Positions 26,260 through 32,920 of a DNA stretch of 64,000 bases are shown piece by piece (position 1 is the stretch's first letter; every line of letters begins with the position of its first letter). Made by a program: the position numbers and the translations under genes. This DNA comes from JAWXBK01 sp034439975 (GTDB taxonomy: Bacteria; Pseudomonadota; Alphaproteobacteria; Dongiales; Dongiaceae): positions 1-64,000 of the forward strand of contig JAWXBK010000108.1 of NCBI GenBank assembly GCA_034439975.1, read 5' to 3'. The notes beneath the pieces are model-generated. The model was not told where the DNA came from. It did not search any database and saw nothing but the letters and a program-made list of their open reading frames with translations.

Positions 26260-26268
26260 GCGCGATCC

Positions 26269-26297
26269 TTGACCGAAATCGGGCAGCGCCGTAAAGT
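26269..26297 (+). promoter_or_regulatory. Probable sigma-70-type promoter of the first peptide gene
   Basis: TTGACC (26269-26274) and TAAAGT (26292-26297) are separated by exactly 17 bases and lie 34 bases upstream of the peptide start. It is back to back with the ATP-grasp gene's upstream region. Confidence 0.5.
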
Positions 26298-26330
26298 GTA
26301 ATGGAATCATCGCTCTTGAGGGGACATCGC

Positions 26331-26528
26331 ATGAATTCGACATCGAAGCTGACGCTCGACTGGTCCCGTCTGCTGGGTTTCGACCAAACCAGCGCTGTCG
26401 GTCGTGAGGGCGTGGTCTATCAGGCCAAGATCGGTGCAAAGCAGATGGTCCGCGGCAGCGATGAGGTCGACTCTGTTGCCCTCGCCCGCCTGACCAAGAT
26501 CGGTTTCAAGGAAAGCATTGGCGCCTGA
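26331..26528 (+). CDS. Candidate RiPP precursor peptide A (65 residues)
   Basis: GAGGGGA lies 6 bases before ATG 26331 and decides the start over an in-frame ATG at 26301. The peptide has the shared motif LDWSRLLGFDQ (residues 9-19), then two copies of the lysine motif: KIGAK (33-37) and KIGFK (56-60). The tail is ESIGA. No signal peptide, cysteine or known domain is present. The same two motifs recur in the next two small genes on this strand, which is why I treat it as a precursor with a conserved recognition segment and variable lysine-containing core. Modification by the adjacent ATP-grasp and HExxH proteins is inference. No family I know matches it. Confidence 0.7.
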   Translation: MNSTSKLTLDWSRLLGFDQTSAVGREGVVYQAKIGAKQMVRGSDEVDSVALARLTKIGFKESIGA

Positions 26529-26598
26529 TCGGCTGGTTTAGGGGACATCTGCCACTCTAAACAGCCTCGGAACGGCCGAACGCGGACCGAGCCCGGCC

Positions 26599-26627
26599 TT
26601 GACGACGGTCGGAGACGCGCGGAGAAT
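26599..26627 (+). promoter_or_regulatory. Probable promoter of the second peptide gene
   Basis: TTGACG (26599-26604) and GAGAAT (26622-26627) have a 17-base spacer, 29 bases ahead of the GTG start. It resembles the arrangement before the first peptide gene. Confidence 0.45.
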
Positions 26628-26649
26628 CCCCCAATTCGCCAAATGGGGG
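26628..26649 (+). promoter_or_regulatory. Hairpin enclosing the ribosome site of peptide B
   Basis: CCCCCA (26628-26633) pairs with TGGGGG (26644-26649) around a 10-base loop. The GGGGG arm is the only good Shine-Dalgarno sequence for the GTG at 26656 (6-base spacing), so folding would hide the ribosome site. Confidence 0.55.
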
Positions 26650-26655
26650 TGCATC

Positions 26656-27153
26656 GTGACCGCTTTGAACAAAAAACTCGTCGATCTTGACCGGTCGAAG
26701 CTCCTTGGTTTCGATCATAGCGATGCGTCGGCGCTTCCAGCCGCAAAGGTCGGGCCGAAAGAGCTGGTATCGAACGACGCCGCCGCCCCGAGCACCAAGA
26801 TAGGCGCAAAGGTCGGGTTGAAGGGCACCATCAGACGTTCGCCTCTCCCGGGCGATGATCAGGCTGTCGGCGTTCCCGCCGCGCTGTCTGCCAAGGTCGG
26901 CATCAAGACCGTCATCACGTCGGTGGAAACAGCGAGCGGATTCCGTTCGACCCTGGACGAAGCGCCGGAAGATCGGTCTTCGATTTCCGCGCTGACCTTC
27001 TCCACTGCGGACGCACTGTCGATCGGTCTCGACTGGACGCATTTGCTGGGTTTCGACCAGGCGGTTCGTCCGACAGCCATGGTCGGCGAGAAAGACAATA
27101 GCCCCGCTCTCCGTGCGAAGGTCGGCAGTAAGGATCCTGGTCGACCCGCGTAA
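26656..27153 (+). CDS. Candidate RiPP precursor peptide B (165 residues, two modules)
   Basis: GTG 26656 with GGGGG upstream gives 165 residues. Module 1 has LDRSKLLGFDH (residues 11-21) and lysine motifs at 31-35 (KVGPK), 48-56 (KIGAKVGLK, two overlapping) and 80-84 (KVGIK). After an acidic linker (about 90-120, including TLDEAPEDRSS), module 2 has LDWTHLLGFDQ (125-135), a weak VGEK, and KVGSK (154-158). It therefore looks like a fusion or internal duplication of the precursor unit seen in peptides A and C. There is no cysteine, signal peptide or known domain. It lies 127 bases after peptide A and 128 bases before peptide C. An ATG nearby at 26643 is in another frame. Confidence 0.68.
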   Translation: MTALNKKLVDLDRSKLLGFDHSDASALPAAKVGPKELVSNDAAAPSTKIGAKVGLKGTIRRSPLPGDDQAVGVPAALSAKVGIKTVITSVETASGFRSTLDEAPEDRSSISALTFSTADALSIGLDWTHLLGFDQAVRPTAMVGEKDNSPALRAKVGSKDPGRPA

Positions 27154-27182
27154 CACGCCAAAACTTCCCGAATGTTTGGGCG

Positions 27183-27205
27183 CCCGCTACCGCGACGGTA
27201 GCGGG
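27183..27205. repeat. Strong 10-bp hairpin between peptide genes B and C
   Basis: CCCGCTACCG (27183-27192) and CGGTAGCGGG (27196-27205) flank a 3-base CGA loop. No T-run follows on the plus strand, so it may be a processing site, an attenuator, or an RNA-stabilising end rather than a simple terminator. Confidence 0.7.
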
Positions 27206-27281
27206 GCATCCTATAGAGGCGTATCGTTACCGCATCCGGGTTCTGGCCTGGTACGCGAACGGGATGATTGGAGAAAACGCC

Positions 27282-27416
27282 ATGAAAACGCCGATGAAGA
27301 TTTCTATCGATCTGGACTGGTCGCGCCTGCTTGGCTTCGATCAGACCGTCCACACCGACGGGTCGACGGTGATCGGCGCCAAGGTCGGCAGCAAAACCTG
27401 TCTTCGCAGGCTTTAA
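27282..27416 (+). CDS. Candidate RiPP precursor peptide C (44 residues)
   Basis: This short gene starts at ATG 27282 with GGAG 8 bases upstream and ends at TAA 27414-27416. The peptide is basic at its start (MKTPMKISID), carries the same motif LDWSRLLGFDQ (residues 11-21), one lysine motif KVGSK (34-38), and the tail TCLRRL with the only cysteine in the three peptides. It is the minimal form of the precursor: one recognition-like motif and one KVGSK core. It is too short for ordinary gene calls. The identity of its central motif with peptide A (LDWSRLLGFDQ in both) shows that it is real and related. Confidence 0.72.
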   Translation: MKTPMKISIDLDWSRLLGFDQTVHTDGSTVIGAKVGSKTCLRRL

Positions 27417-27462
27417 GGCTGAACACGCGGAGGGTCGGTGCAACGTTTGACTAGCCGGTCTG

Positions 27463-27482
27463 CGGTCGCCTGAGTGCGACCG
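27463..27482. repeat. 7-bp stem-loop after peptide C
   Basis: CGGTCGC (27463-27469) and GCGACCG (27476-27482) flank CTGAGT. It lies 46 bases past the peptide C stop and 38 bases before the HExxH gene. No T-run follows; possible attenuator. Confidence 0.45.
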
Positions 27483-27520
27483 TCACCCGATTGCCCGCTT
27501 CGCTTTGACGGCCTGATGTC

Positions 27521-28528
27521 ATGAATCACCCGGAATCGAATCTTCCGCCACTCGACATGCGCCCCGATCCGGCGCGGGCAGCGGCGCTCGATCGCCGCAT
27601 GCGGCAACGGCTGATCGATAGCCTCAACTACATTCGAGGGCAGGCCGGCAATCATCTCACATTCCCGGACCGCGAATTCGAGAAACTGCTCGAGCGGCTG
27701 CGCGACCGGCCGGTATCGGCTGCAGTGTTTGCCGCCTATTACGATCTCGTGCTGTCGATCGGCCGGGACGCGCTGGGCGATGCACAGCATTGCCTCGATG
27801 AACTCATTGCCGCGTCGGCCGATAGCGTATCGGGCCCGGCTATCGTCGCGCTCAAAGATTTTACCGAAGACCGCATCTCGGAACGCTATCGGCGCTTCGT
27901 CGATACCGATCCCAACCTTCCCTTCGTCATCGTGCCGCCATCGGCCGAGAAAGTCGAAGCCTGCCGCCGACGCATCGAAACGGCCTTTGGCATGCTCGAT
28001 CGTGCGACCCCCGATTTATCGAACGAGATCCGCGCGTTGATTCGTCAGATCGTGCTGGCGGTCGGGCCGGACGAACCCGGTGCGACTGTGTTCGACGGCG
28101 CGTCGTCGTTCATGCTGTGGGGTGCTGTCGTGCTCAACGCCGACAGCTATCAGAACGACCTCGACATGGTGCAGGTGCTCGCCCATGAAAGCGGCCACAA
28201 TTTGCTGTTCGGCCTCTGCGCCGACGGCCCGCTGATCGAGAATGACGACGCGGAGCGATATTCATCCCCCGTACGGCGCGATCCGCGGCCCATGGATGGC
28301 ATCGTTCACGCGGCGTTCGTGATCGCACGCATGCATCAGTCGCTACGCGGATTGATCGACGCCGGTATTCTGGACGAGACGCAGCGGGCCGAAGCGGCGA
28401 CCGCGCTCGACACGCACCAGCGTTCGTTCGCGACCGCGATCGACACGGTCGACAAGCACGGCCTGCTAACGCCGCTCGGGCATTCGGTTATGGAAGGCGC
28501 CCGCGCTTATATGAAGGCGCAGGCCTAA
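27521..28528 (+). CDS. HExxH-motif protein resembling peptide beta-hydroxylases of RiPP clusters
   Basis: The 335-residue protein is mostly helical up to about residue 190. It then has SSFMLWGAVVLN and the metal motif VLAHESGHNLLF with His222, Glu223 and His226. A conserved-looking block follows: DAERYSSPVRRDPRPMDGIV-H, then AAFVIARMHQSLRGL. The order HExxHN, SPxRxDPRPxxG, H plus an aromatic helix matches what I know of the HEXXH-motif family TIGR04267, named in NCBI as aKG-HExxH-type peptide beta-hydroxylase, found with precursor peptides. An ordinary zinc protease is less likely: there is no signal peptide and the RPxxG block is not a protease feature. It follows the three peptide genes on the same strand, with a weak ribosome site before ATG 27521. 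Confidence 0.75.
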   Translation: MNHPESNLPPLDMRPDPARAAALDRRMRQRLIDSLNYIRGQAGNHLTFPDREFEKLLERLRDRPVSAAVFAAYYDLVLSIGRDALGDAQHCLDELIAASADSVSGPAIVALKDFTEDRISERYRRFVDTDPNLPFVIVPPSAEKVEACRRRIETAFGMLDRATPDLSNEIRALIRQIVLAVGPDEPGATVFDGASSFMLWGAVVLNADSYQNDLDMVQVLAHESGHNLLFGLCADGPLIENDDAERYSSPVRRDPRPMDGIVHAAFVIARMHQSLRGLIDAGILDETQRAEAATALDTHQRSFATAIDTVDKHGLLTPLGHSVMEGARAYMKAQA

Positions 28529-28538
28529 GCCGAAACGC

Positions 28539-29216
28539 CTACAGATCGCCCGGCACGTTGTAAGACGCTGCGGTCGACGGATCGACCGCACGCAGCATGT
28601 AGTCCTTCATCTGCGGCTCGTAGAGCACCCAAAGCCGGCGCAACTCCGCGATGGTATCCTCATCGTTCCAGTCGACGCGCAGATCCGCGAGCGGCCAGCT
28701 GTTCTCGTGTACGACCAGCAGACCGCAGGACTTCACCGGCCCCAATTCACCGCCGGCAGCGACCCCAGCCTCCAGTCCGCGCAACAGTCGTTCGGCAAAA
28801 TGTTTGCCCTCGCTGGTTTCGAAGCCGCGCACCATGGCCGCAGGTACATCGACCGTCGACAGCAGATTGCCGGCGGCGATGCAATCGCGCCCTTGCGCGA
28901 CGGCATTCGTCCCGAGCGTCTTCGCGCCGCTGTGATGCGCCGTCCGTCCTGCCCGATCGATCACCGCCACCTGGCGATACTCGGTATGCTTCGATGCCTT
29001 TAGCACCGCATCGAGTGCCTCGGATGCCGACTTGCCCGCGGCCATCAGATCGAGCGTGCGCGGGCCGATCGACGGATCGGTGATGTTCTGTGTCGAGACG
29101 GCGCCGACGCCGGCGCGCGCGTGCGGACAGCGGCTAGCAACGGCGATGCTGGACGTGGTGATCGCCACGCCGAACATACCGGTCGTGGCACAGCGTCCGG
29201 TGATCGAGAAGGTCAT
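28539..29216 (-). CDS. DUF1028 family protein (Ntn-hydrolase-like)
   Basis: The 225-residue protein begins MTFSITGRCATTGMFGVAIT, the usual DUF1028 start. It continues with RAGVGAVSTQNITDPSIGPR TLDL and GNLLSTVDVPAAM, both characteristic blocks. The family has an Ntn-hydrolase-like fold with no firmly established reaction; members often occur beside RidA proteins and amide-degradation genes, as here. ATG 29216 overlaps the stop of the upstream RidA-like gene in ATGA, indicating coupling. The C-terminal region (VDWNDEDTIAELRRLWVLYE) is the family's helical tail. The frame is open to 29417 without homology. Confidence 0.9.
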   Translation of the reverse strand: MTFSITGRCATTGMFGVAITTSSIAVASRCPHARAGVGAVSTQNITDPSIGPRTLDLMAAGKSASEALDAVLKASKHTEYRQVAVIDRAGRTAHHSGAKTLGTNAVAQGRDCIAAGNLLSTVDVPAAMVRGFETSEGKHFAERLLRGLEAGVAAGGELGPVKSCGLLVVHENSWPLADLRVDWNDEDTIAELRRLWVLYEPQMKDYMLRAVDPSTAASYNVPGDL

Positions 29217-29719
29217 GCTGCCTTCCGCTGTGCCGGCTTGCGGCGCCCGGTTGAGGATTTCGCCCTGGATTTCGCTTTTGCCGGTGCGCGACCGGACAGC
29301 TTGGCCATCCGCTCTTCGGGGATCACCGCGAACACGTCGATCTCCATCAGATATTCCGGGCGCGCCAGGCCATCGATGACGAGGCCGGTCGAGACCGGAA
29401 ACACGCCTTTCAGCCATTTGCCGAGCGACTGATAGACCGCATCGCGATAGCCGCGGTCGACCAGGTAGACAGTGATCTTGCAGATATCGTCGAGGCGCGA
29501 GCCCTGCTCTTCCAGCAGGAACTTCACGTTGCGCATCGCCTGATCGGTCTGTTTGCCGGCATCGCCGACATGGACGACCTTGCCCTCGAGCGTCTGGCCC
29601 ACTTGGCCGCGCAGGAAGACCAGATTGCCGGCGCGCACCGACATGCAGAGATCGTTATCGATCTTCTGCTCCGGATAGGTCTTCTTGGTATTGAATTTGC
29701 GCTTGCGAATATGCGCCAT
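29213..29719 (-). CDS. RidA family protein with basic C-terminal tail
   Basis: The 168-residue protein contains a RidA/YjgF domain (residues about 18-135: GNLVFLRGQVGQTLEGKVVH, DDICKITVYLVDRGYRD, RPEYLMEIDVFAVIPE). The position of the catalytic Arg is occupied in FPVSTGLVIDGL by Val, so classic imine-deaminase activity is doubtful. An unusual tail of about 30 residues rich in Lys, Arg and Ala follows (GRAPAKAKSRAKSSTGRRKP). The N-terminus (AHIRKRKFNTKKTYPEQKID) is also basic. It sits between a DUF1028 gene, which it overlaps, and an HpaB-type hydroxylase gene 19 bases upstream, in one minus-strand operon. Confidence 0.88.
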   Translation of the reverse strand: MAHIRKRKFNTKKTYPEQKIDNDLCMSVRAGNLVFLRGQVGQTLEGKVVHVGDAGKQTDQAMRNVKFLLEEQGSRLDDICKITVYLVDRGYRDAVYQSLGKWLKGVFPVSTGLVIDGLARPEYLMEIDVFAVIPEERMAKLSGRAPAKAKSRAKSSTGRRKPAQRKAA

Positions 29720-29738
29720 GGTCGTCCCCTGCTCCCGG

Positions 29739-31199
29739 TTACTTCTGTTCCAGAACCCGCGGCGAAAGATCAGCCGCCTTGCGCACGAAATCAAGCGGTC
29801 CGGCGAAATCGAAGTTCCGGTAGACCGCACCCAAATGGGCGAACGGCGGCGACTGGGCAAAAAGCTCGAAGGTCAGCCGGTGACCGGCATAGTCCGAATT
29901 GAGCAGATCGCGGGCAAAAGCCAGAAGTTTTCTCCGGTCTTCGGCCACCCAGTACTCGTTGACGTTATAGAATTTGTCGAGCCACGGCTTGGTATCGGGG
30001 TGCTCGAAACTGGCGACGTCCGGCGTTACGCAGATCTGGCCGCCGCAAAGCTCGCGTGCGATGTGCATCATCGCGGGGAGCTGCGTGCAGGCCTGCACCC
30101 GCCCGGTATAGAGCAGCGACTGGTTTGGCATCAAAAGGCCGCCCGGGCTCTTCTCCGCGAAATGGATCGCTGCCGTGAGATGCGCGTTGATCGTCTCGCG
30201 ATAGCAGGCGAGCTGGGCCAGCTTCTCCTGTACCGCCTGCTGCTTGTCGAGACCGGTCTGCCGAACGTTGAATAAGGCGGCACCGATCAGCATGTCGGCG
30301 ACATAGAGAATGCGCAGCACGAACGGATAGGCGCTGTAACGATGCAGCGTGCCGCGGATGAACGAGGCAGCCCGGGTGTGCCGATAGAACAGCACGTTCT
30401 CCCATGGCACCTCGACATCGTCGAACACCAGCAACGTATCGACCTCGTCGAACTTGTTCGCCAGCGGATAGTCGCGGGCCGGGGCACGGCCGGTGAAGCC
30501 GGTACGGCAAATATGCTTCATGCCTTTCGCATTCATGTCGCAGATGAACCCGAGCGCATAGTCCGACAGCTTTTCGTCGCCCCAATTGGCGATGGTCGGC
30601 TTGACGAACGCCTGGTTGGCATAGGCTGCTGCTGTCTCGTACTTGGCGCCGCGAACGACGATGCCCTTGTCGGTCTCCCTGACCAGATGCAGCAACATGT
30701 CCGGGTCCTGATCCTGCGGGCGCTTCGAGCGGTCGCCTTTCGGATCGGTGTTCGCTGAAACATGGAACGTGTCGGACCAGAGCGCATGCTGGATATGGCG
30801 CGTAATGTTTTCGGCAAAGCGCGGATCGACTTCGTTCAGCACGTCTTTGCCGTCATAGAGCGACCACATCTCGCCGATCGTCTCGTCGCCGACGCGGATG
30901 ACGACGCCACCGATATCCTTCAGCAGCGTGTCGACGGCGGTGCGCTTGTCCCACCAATCCTGCTGCGAATGCGGCAGGCGGTAGCCCATGTTATTGCGTT
31001 CGCCGGTCTTCTCGTCGGCGACATAGGACATCACGTCCTGCGTCTTCTTCTCGTGCGCGAGATCGTAGAAACGGGCGCGCACATCGATGATCGGCTTGAA
31101 GGCCGGATGCTTCGTCGCATCCTTGATCTTTTCGCCGTTCATCCAGATTTCGCGACCGTCGCGAATGGAATCGCGATACTGCTCGCCGGTCCTGATCAT
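29739..31199 (-). CDS. 4-hydroxyphenylacetate 3-hydroxylase (HpaB) family FADH2-dependent monooxygenase
   Basis: The 486-residue protein begins MIRTGEQYRDSIRDGREIWM NGE, the standard HpaB-family start, and has SYVADEKTGERNNMGYRLPH, the central LLVFDDVEVPWENVLFYRHT, and the C-terminal PWLDKFYNVNEYWVAEDRRK. Family members are reduced-flavin oxygenases that hydroxylate or open aromatic and heteroaromatic rings. They need a separate flavin reductase, and none is encoded nearby. GGAGGCGAGGGT precedes ATG 31199. It leads an operon with RidA-like and DUF1028 genes, suggesting a catabolic route that releases reactive imine- or amide-like products. Confidence 0.9.
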   Translation of the reverse strand: MIRTGEQYRDSIRDGREIWMNGEKIKDATKHPAFKPIIDVRARFYDLAHEKKTQDVMSYVADEKTGERNNMGYRLPHSQQDWWDKRTAVDTLLKDIGGVVIRVGDETIGEMWSLYDGKDVLNEVDPRFAENITRHIQHALWSDTFHVSANTDPKGDRSKRPQDQDPDMLLHLVRETDKGIVVRGAKYETAAAYANQAFVKPTIANWGDEKLSDYALGFICDMNAKGMKHICRTGFTGRAPARDYPLANKFDEVDTLLVFDDVEVPWENVLFYRHTRAASFIRGTLHRYSAYPFVLRILYVADMLIGAALFNVRQTGLDKQQAVQEKLAQLACYRETINAHLTAAIHFAEKSPGGLLMPNQSLLYTGRVQACTQLPAMMHIARELCGGQICVTPDVASFEHPDTKPWLDKFYNVNEYWVAEDRRKLLAFARDLLNSDYAGHRLTFELFAQSPPFAHLGAVYRNFDFAGPLDFVRKAADLSPRVLEQK

Positions 31200-31360
31200 A
31201 CCCTCGCCTCCGCCACTTCGCGCGCTGCCAACAACGCAGCTTCGATACTGCGCGGCGCTCGACGAAAGGAGAATTATTATTTTTCGACACATAGCATCGG
31301 AAAAACCGAAGCATGAGCCGCAGCGAAACTCCAATTAACGTCGTTCGATCAATGCGATAG

Positions 31361-32800
31361 CTAGACGATCGGCGGGCGACGATCGAACCAGGGTTTTGCT
31401 TTCTCAAGCTGGGCCGCGAGTTTGAGAAGTGTCATCTCCTCGCCCGCGCGGGCGGCGAACTGCAATCCGACCGGCAGCCCGTCCGCGGTCCAATGGAGCG
31501 GCAGCGAGATCGCCGGCTGGCCGCTGATGTTGAAGACCGGCGGGAACGGCGAATAGTGGACCGTGCCGCGCGGCCCGAGCCGAAGATCCATGAAATCCGG
31601 ATTGGTCGGCGCAAAGCGACCGACTCGCGCCGGCGGCTCCGCCAAGGTGGGAGTCAGGAAGAGATCGTGGTCGACGAAGAATCGCGCGAGCAGCCGACCC
31701 GCCGCGTGAACGATGTTGATCGATCGTAGGTACTCGGTTCCCGGGACCTTCAGGCCGAGTTTCCACGCATCGAGAATGCTCGGCTCGAGTTCATCCGCGC
31801 GCGGCGGCCGTCCCATCGCGTCGACCTTCTGCTGGATCGACAGCGCCGTGCCGCACATCACAACCGTGGTCCAGGCGCGCATCGCGGCGAGGAAATCGAA
31901 TTGCGGCTGCGCCTCGACGATCTCGTGACCGAGATTGGCGCAGAGCGCCGCGGTGGTCTCCACTGCGTGCCGGCACTCGGGATGAACCGGCACGCCGAGA
32001 AAATTCGTCGTGCTGATCGCGATGCGCAAACGGCCGGGCGGCGTCTCGATGCCCTCGAGATAGGAACCTTCGAATGTGGGCGCGTGATAAGGCGCCCCGA
32101 TATCGGGCCCGTGGGTCGCATCGAAGGCGGCCGCCGTATCGCGCACACTGCGGCTGAGGAAACCGTCGATCGCCATGCCGCCCCAGCCTTCGCCCGATGC
32201 CGGGCCGTCCGGCAGACGGCCGCGCGTTCCTTTCAGGCCGACCAGGCCGCAGGAGGAGGCGGGAATGCGGATCGATCCGCCGCCGTCGCTGCCATGCGCG
32301 AGCGGGATGACACCGGCGGCGACGGCCGCCGCGGCACCCCCGCTCGAACCGCCGGACGTATGCTCGGGGTTCCAGGGGTTGCGCGTCGGCCCGCCATACA
32401 CACCCGCCTCAGTGACAGGACCGACACCGAGCTCGGGCGATGTGGTTCGACCGAAAGCGACCAGCCCCGCCGCGCGCATCCGGATCCAGATTTCGGAATC
32501 GTAGGTCCAGTCGTAATTGGCAAAGAGCCTCGAGCCGCTGTTGGTCGGATAGCCAATCGCCTCGGCACCAAGATCCTTCAGCAGAAATGGGACACCCGAG
32601 AACGGCCCGTCCGGCAGGCCGGCGGCGATCGCCTCGCGCGCGCGGTCCGGCACCAGATGGGCGAACGCATTGAGGGCCGGGTTGACCCGCTCGGCCCGCT
32701 TCAGCGCCTCATCGAGGAGTTCGGACGGAGAGACCTTTCGCTGGCGCACCAGCTCGGCGAGCCCGAGCGCATCAAATTTGTCGTAATCCTGGACCGTCAT
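31361..32800 (-). CDS. Amidase (amidase-signature family)
   Basis: The 479-residue enzyme contains the Ser-cisSer-Lys triad: Lys about 75 in GVPFLLKDLGAE, the cis-Ser region HTSGGSSGGAAAAVAAG (about 152), and the nucleophile Ser about 176 in GSDGGGSIRIPASSCGLVG. It hydrolyses an amide of unknown identity and could equally act on small aliphatic or aryl amides. ATG 32800 gives the family's usual N-terminus (MTVQDYDKFDALGLAELVRQ). The frame stays open upstream to 34216, but that part is antisense to the LysR gene. It is divergent from the LysR regulator, which probably controls it. Confidence 0.93.
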   Translation of the reverse strand: MTVQDYDKFDALGLAELVRQRKVSPSELLDEALKRAERVNPALNAFAHLVPDRAREAIAAGLPDGPFSGVPFLLKDLGAEAIGYPTNSGSRLFANYDWTYDSEIWIRMRAAGLVAFGRTTSPELGVGPVTEAGVYGGPTRNPWNPEHTSGGSSGGAAAAVAAGVIPLAHGSDGGGSIRIPASSCGLVGLKGTRGRLPDGPASGEGWGGMAIDGFLSRSVRDTAAAFDATHGPDIGAPYHAPTFEGSYLEGIETPPGRLRIAISTTNFLGVPVHPECRHAVETTAALCANLGHEIVEAQPQFDFLAAMRAWTTVVMCGTALSIQQKVDAMGRPPRADELEPSILDAWKLGLKVPGTEYLRSINIVHAAGRLLARFFVDHDLFLTPTLAEPPARVGRFAPTNPDFMDLRLGPRGTVHYSPFPPVFNISGQPAISLPLHWTADGLPVGLQFAARAGEEMTLLKLAAQLEKAKPWFDRRPPIV

Positions 32801-32920
32801 TCCTGATCTCCCGTCACTGACCGAGCCCCCGAAGGCCGTCCGGCTGTCTAGCCGGGCTTGCCGCCAGCCGCAAATCGAAAGATAAACACTCTCAATATTC
32901 TGTCGGCATCGGAAATTCCT

